Shown one piece after another: positions 63,633 through 64,000 of a stretch of 64,000 bases of DNA. The notes under the pieces are model-generated. The model ran no database searches and was not told the DNA's origin. It was given only the letters and a program-made list of their open reading frames with translations. Origin of the DNA: Williamsia phyllosphaerae (GTDB lineage Bacteria > Actinomycetota > Actinomycetes > Mycobacteriales > Mycobacteriaceae); contig NZ_BMCS01000001.1 of the NCBI RefSeq assembly GCF_014635305.1, positions 2,666,001-2,730,000 on the forward strand, read 5' to 3'. Positions within the stretch are counted from its first letter, which is position 1; every line of letters starts with the position of its first letter. The translations under genes and the position numbers were made by a program.

Positions 63633-64000
63633 TCTGTGAACGGTTGATCGCAATACGCAACTCGACGAGTTCATCGTGTAGTTGCTGGATCTGCTGCCCT
63701 GTCGCTACCTGATTCGCCGCATCCTCCTGTGCCACACGTTGGACGATCCAGGATGCCAGGGTCGCGGTCACAATTCCGATCAGGCTGATGCCGCCGATCA
63801 TCAGGAGTGCCGCGATGATCCGACCGGTGGTGGTCACGGGTGCGTAATCGCCGTACCCGACGGTGGTGACCGTCGTGATCGACCACCACACGGCGTCACC
63901 GAACGTCGTGATGACGGCGTCGCCTCGTGAGCGCTCGGCCTCCAAGATCGCCAACGACGCAACATAGATCAACAGGACCGCGCTTGCGGCCGTGTAAATG
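63589..64000 (-). CDS. potassium channel (two-TM type), 5' end beyond the window
   Basis: The visible 136 codons contain a transmembrane segment, the pore helix and the K+ selectivity filter TTVGYGDYAPVT, a second transmembrane helix (LLMIGGISLIGIVTATLASWIV) and a coiled C-terminal region (QQIQQLHDELVELRIAI). The frame stays open to the window edge. The final residues MVRAEGFEPPTAGV are read antisense to the tRNA-Val gene, so the stop at 63589 lies inside that gene. The channel domain itself is convincing. Confidence 0.85.
   Translation of the reverse strand, partial: IYTAASAVLLIYVASLAILEAERSRGDAVITTFGDAVWWSITTVTTVGYGDYAPVTTTGRIIAALLMIGGISLIGIVTATLASWIVQRVAQEDAANQVATGQQIQQLHDELVELRIAINRSQMVRAEGFEPPTAGV

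Noticed and set aside
63474-63674. 66-codon frame antisense to tRNA-Val with QRDLNPRPLVCK
   Set aside because: This peptide is a known artefact of reading tRNA genes backwards; no start signal or homology beyond it.
1-64000. CRISPR arrays, insertion sequences or prophage
   Set aside because: No spaced direct repeats, terminal inverted repeats with transposases, or phage structural genes were seen.

Overview
The window is high-GC actinobacterial chromosome. Gene content and order point to a mycolic-acid-containing member of the Mycobacteriales, most likely Gordonia or a close relative (inference). Three blocks follow Mycobacterium tuberculosis order: phoH-ybeY-CBS protein-era-recO-uppS with smtB-zur-glyS-dgt-dnaG; ahpE-DUF3052-lipoprotein-aceE-mabR-fabD-acpM-kasA-accD6; and an Rv1355c-type gene beside a diguanylate cyclase. 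There are no transposases, integrases, phage genes or CRISPR arrays.

Layout. 1-8.5 kb: housekeeping run on the + strand (rsmE end, alpha/beta hydrolase, phoH, ybeY, CNNM/CBS protein, era, YhgE-like membrane protein, recO, uppS, unknown). 8.5-12.7 kb: small regulatory modules (TetR/DUF899/SRPBCC, Zur/SmtB zinc pair, MarR), three with visible palindromic operators. 12.8-20.4 kb: glyS, cold-shock-domain protein, dgt, XRE-cupin regulator, MFS exporter, dnaG. 20.6-21.5 kb: tRNA-Asn, tRNA-Met, GAF-ANTAR protein.

22-45.3 kb: a complete-looking Wzx/Wzy-type exopolysaccharide locus. It holds an initiating polyprenyl glycosylphosphotransferase, three glycosyltransferases, GDP-mannose dehydratase, two acyltransferases, a methyltransferase, a flippase, a polymerase and two Wzz-type proteins. 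Interleaved with these, often by 4-nt ATGA or GTGA overlaps, are four related exported LIP-type alpha/beta hydrolases and two clan GH-A glycoside hydrolases. The Wzz fused to a BY-kinase-like domain has a broken P-loop and no tyrosine tail. This locus is the most novel part of the window.

45.3-50 kb: an Rv1355c-type ThiF/nitroreductase fusion divergent from a possible N-acyltransferase, followed by a GGDEF protein and a tiny zinc-ribbon protein. 50-52.9 kb: NDMA-type alcohol dehydrogenase, serine beta-lactamase-like protein, DUF3145. 52.9-61.5 kb: FAS-II genes with their regulator MabR and the pyruvate dehydrogenase E1 gene aceE, all on the - strand, with only one Kas gene. 61.7-64 kb: lipoprotein, DUF3052, ahpE, tRNA-Val and a potassium-channel gene whose 3' end runs antisense into the tRNA.

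Function. The left and right blocks supply translation, replication, zinc homeostasis and mycolate precursor synthesis. The central block should build, modify, trim and export a mannose-derived acylated surface polysaccharide; the nearby GGDEF protein may link it to c-di-GMP (inference).
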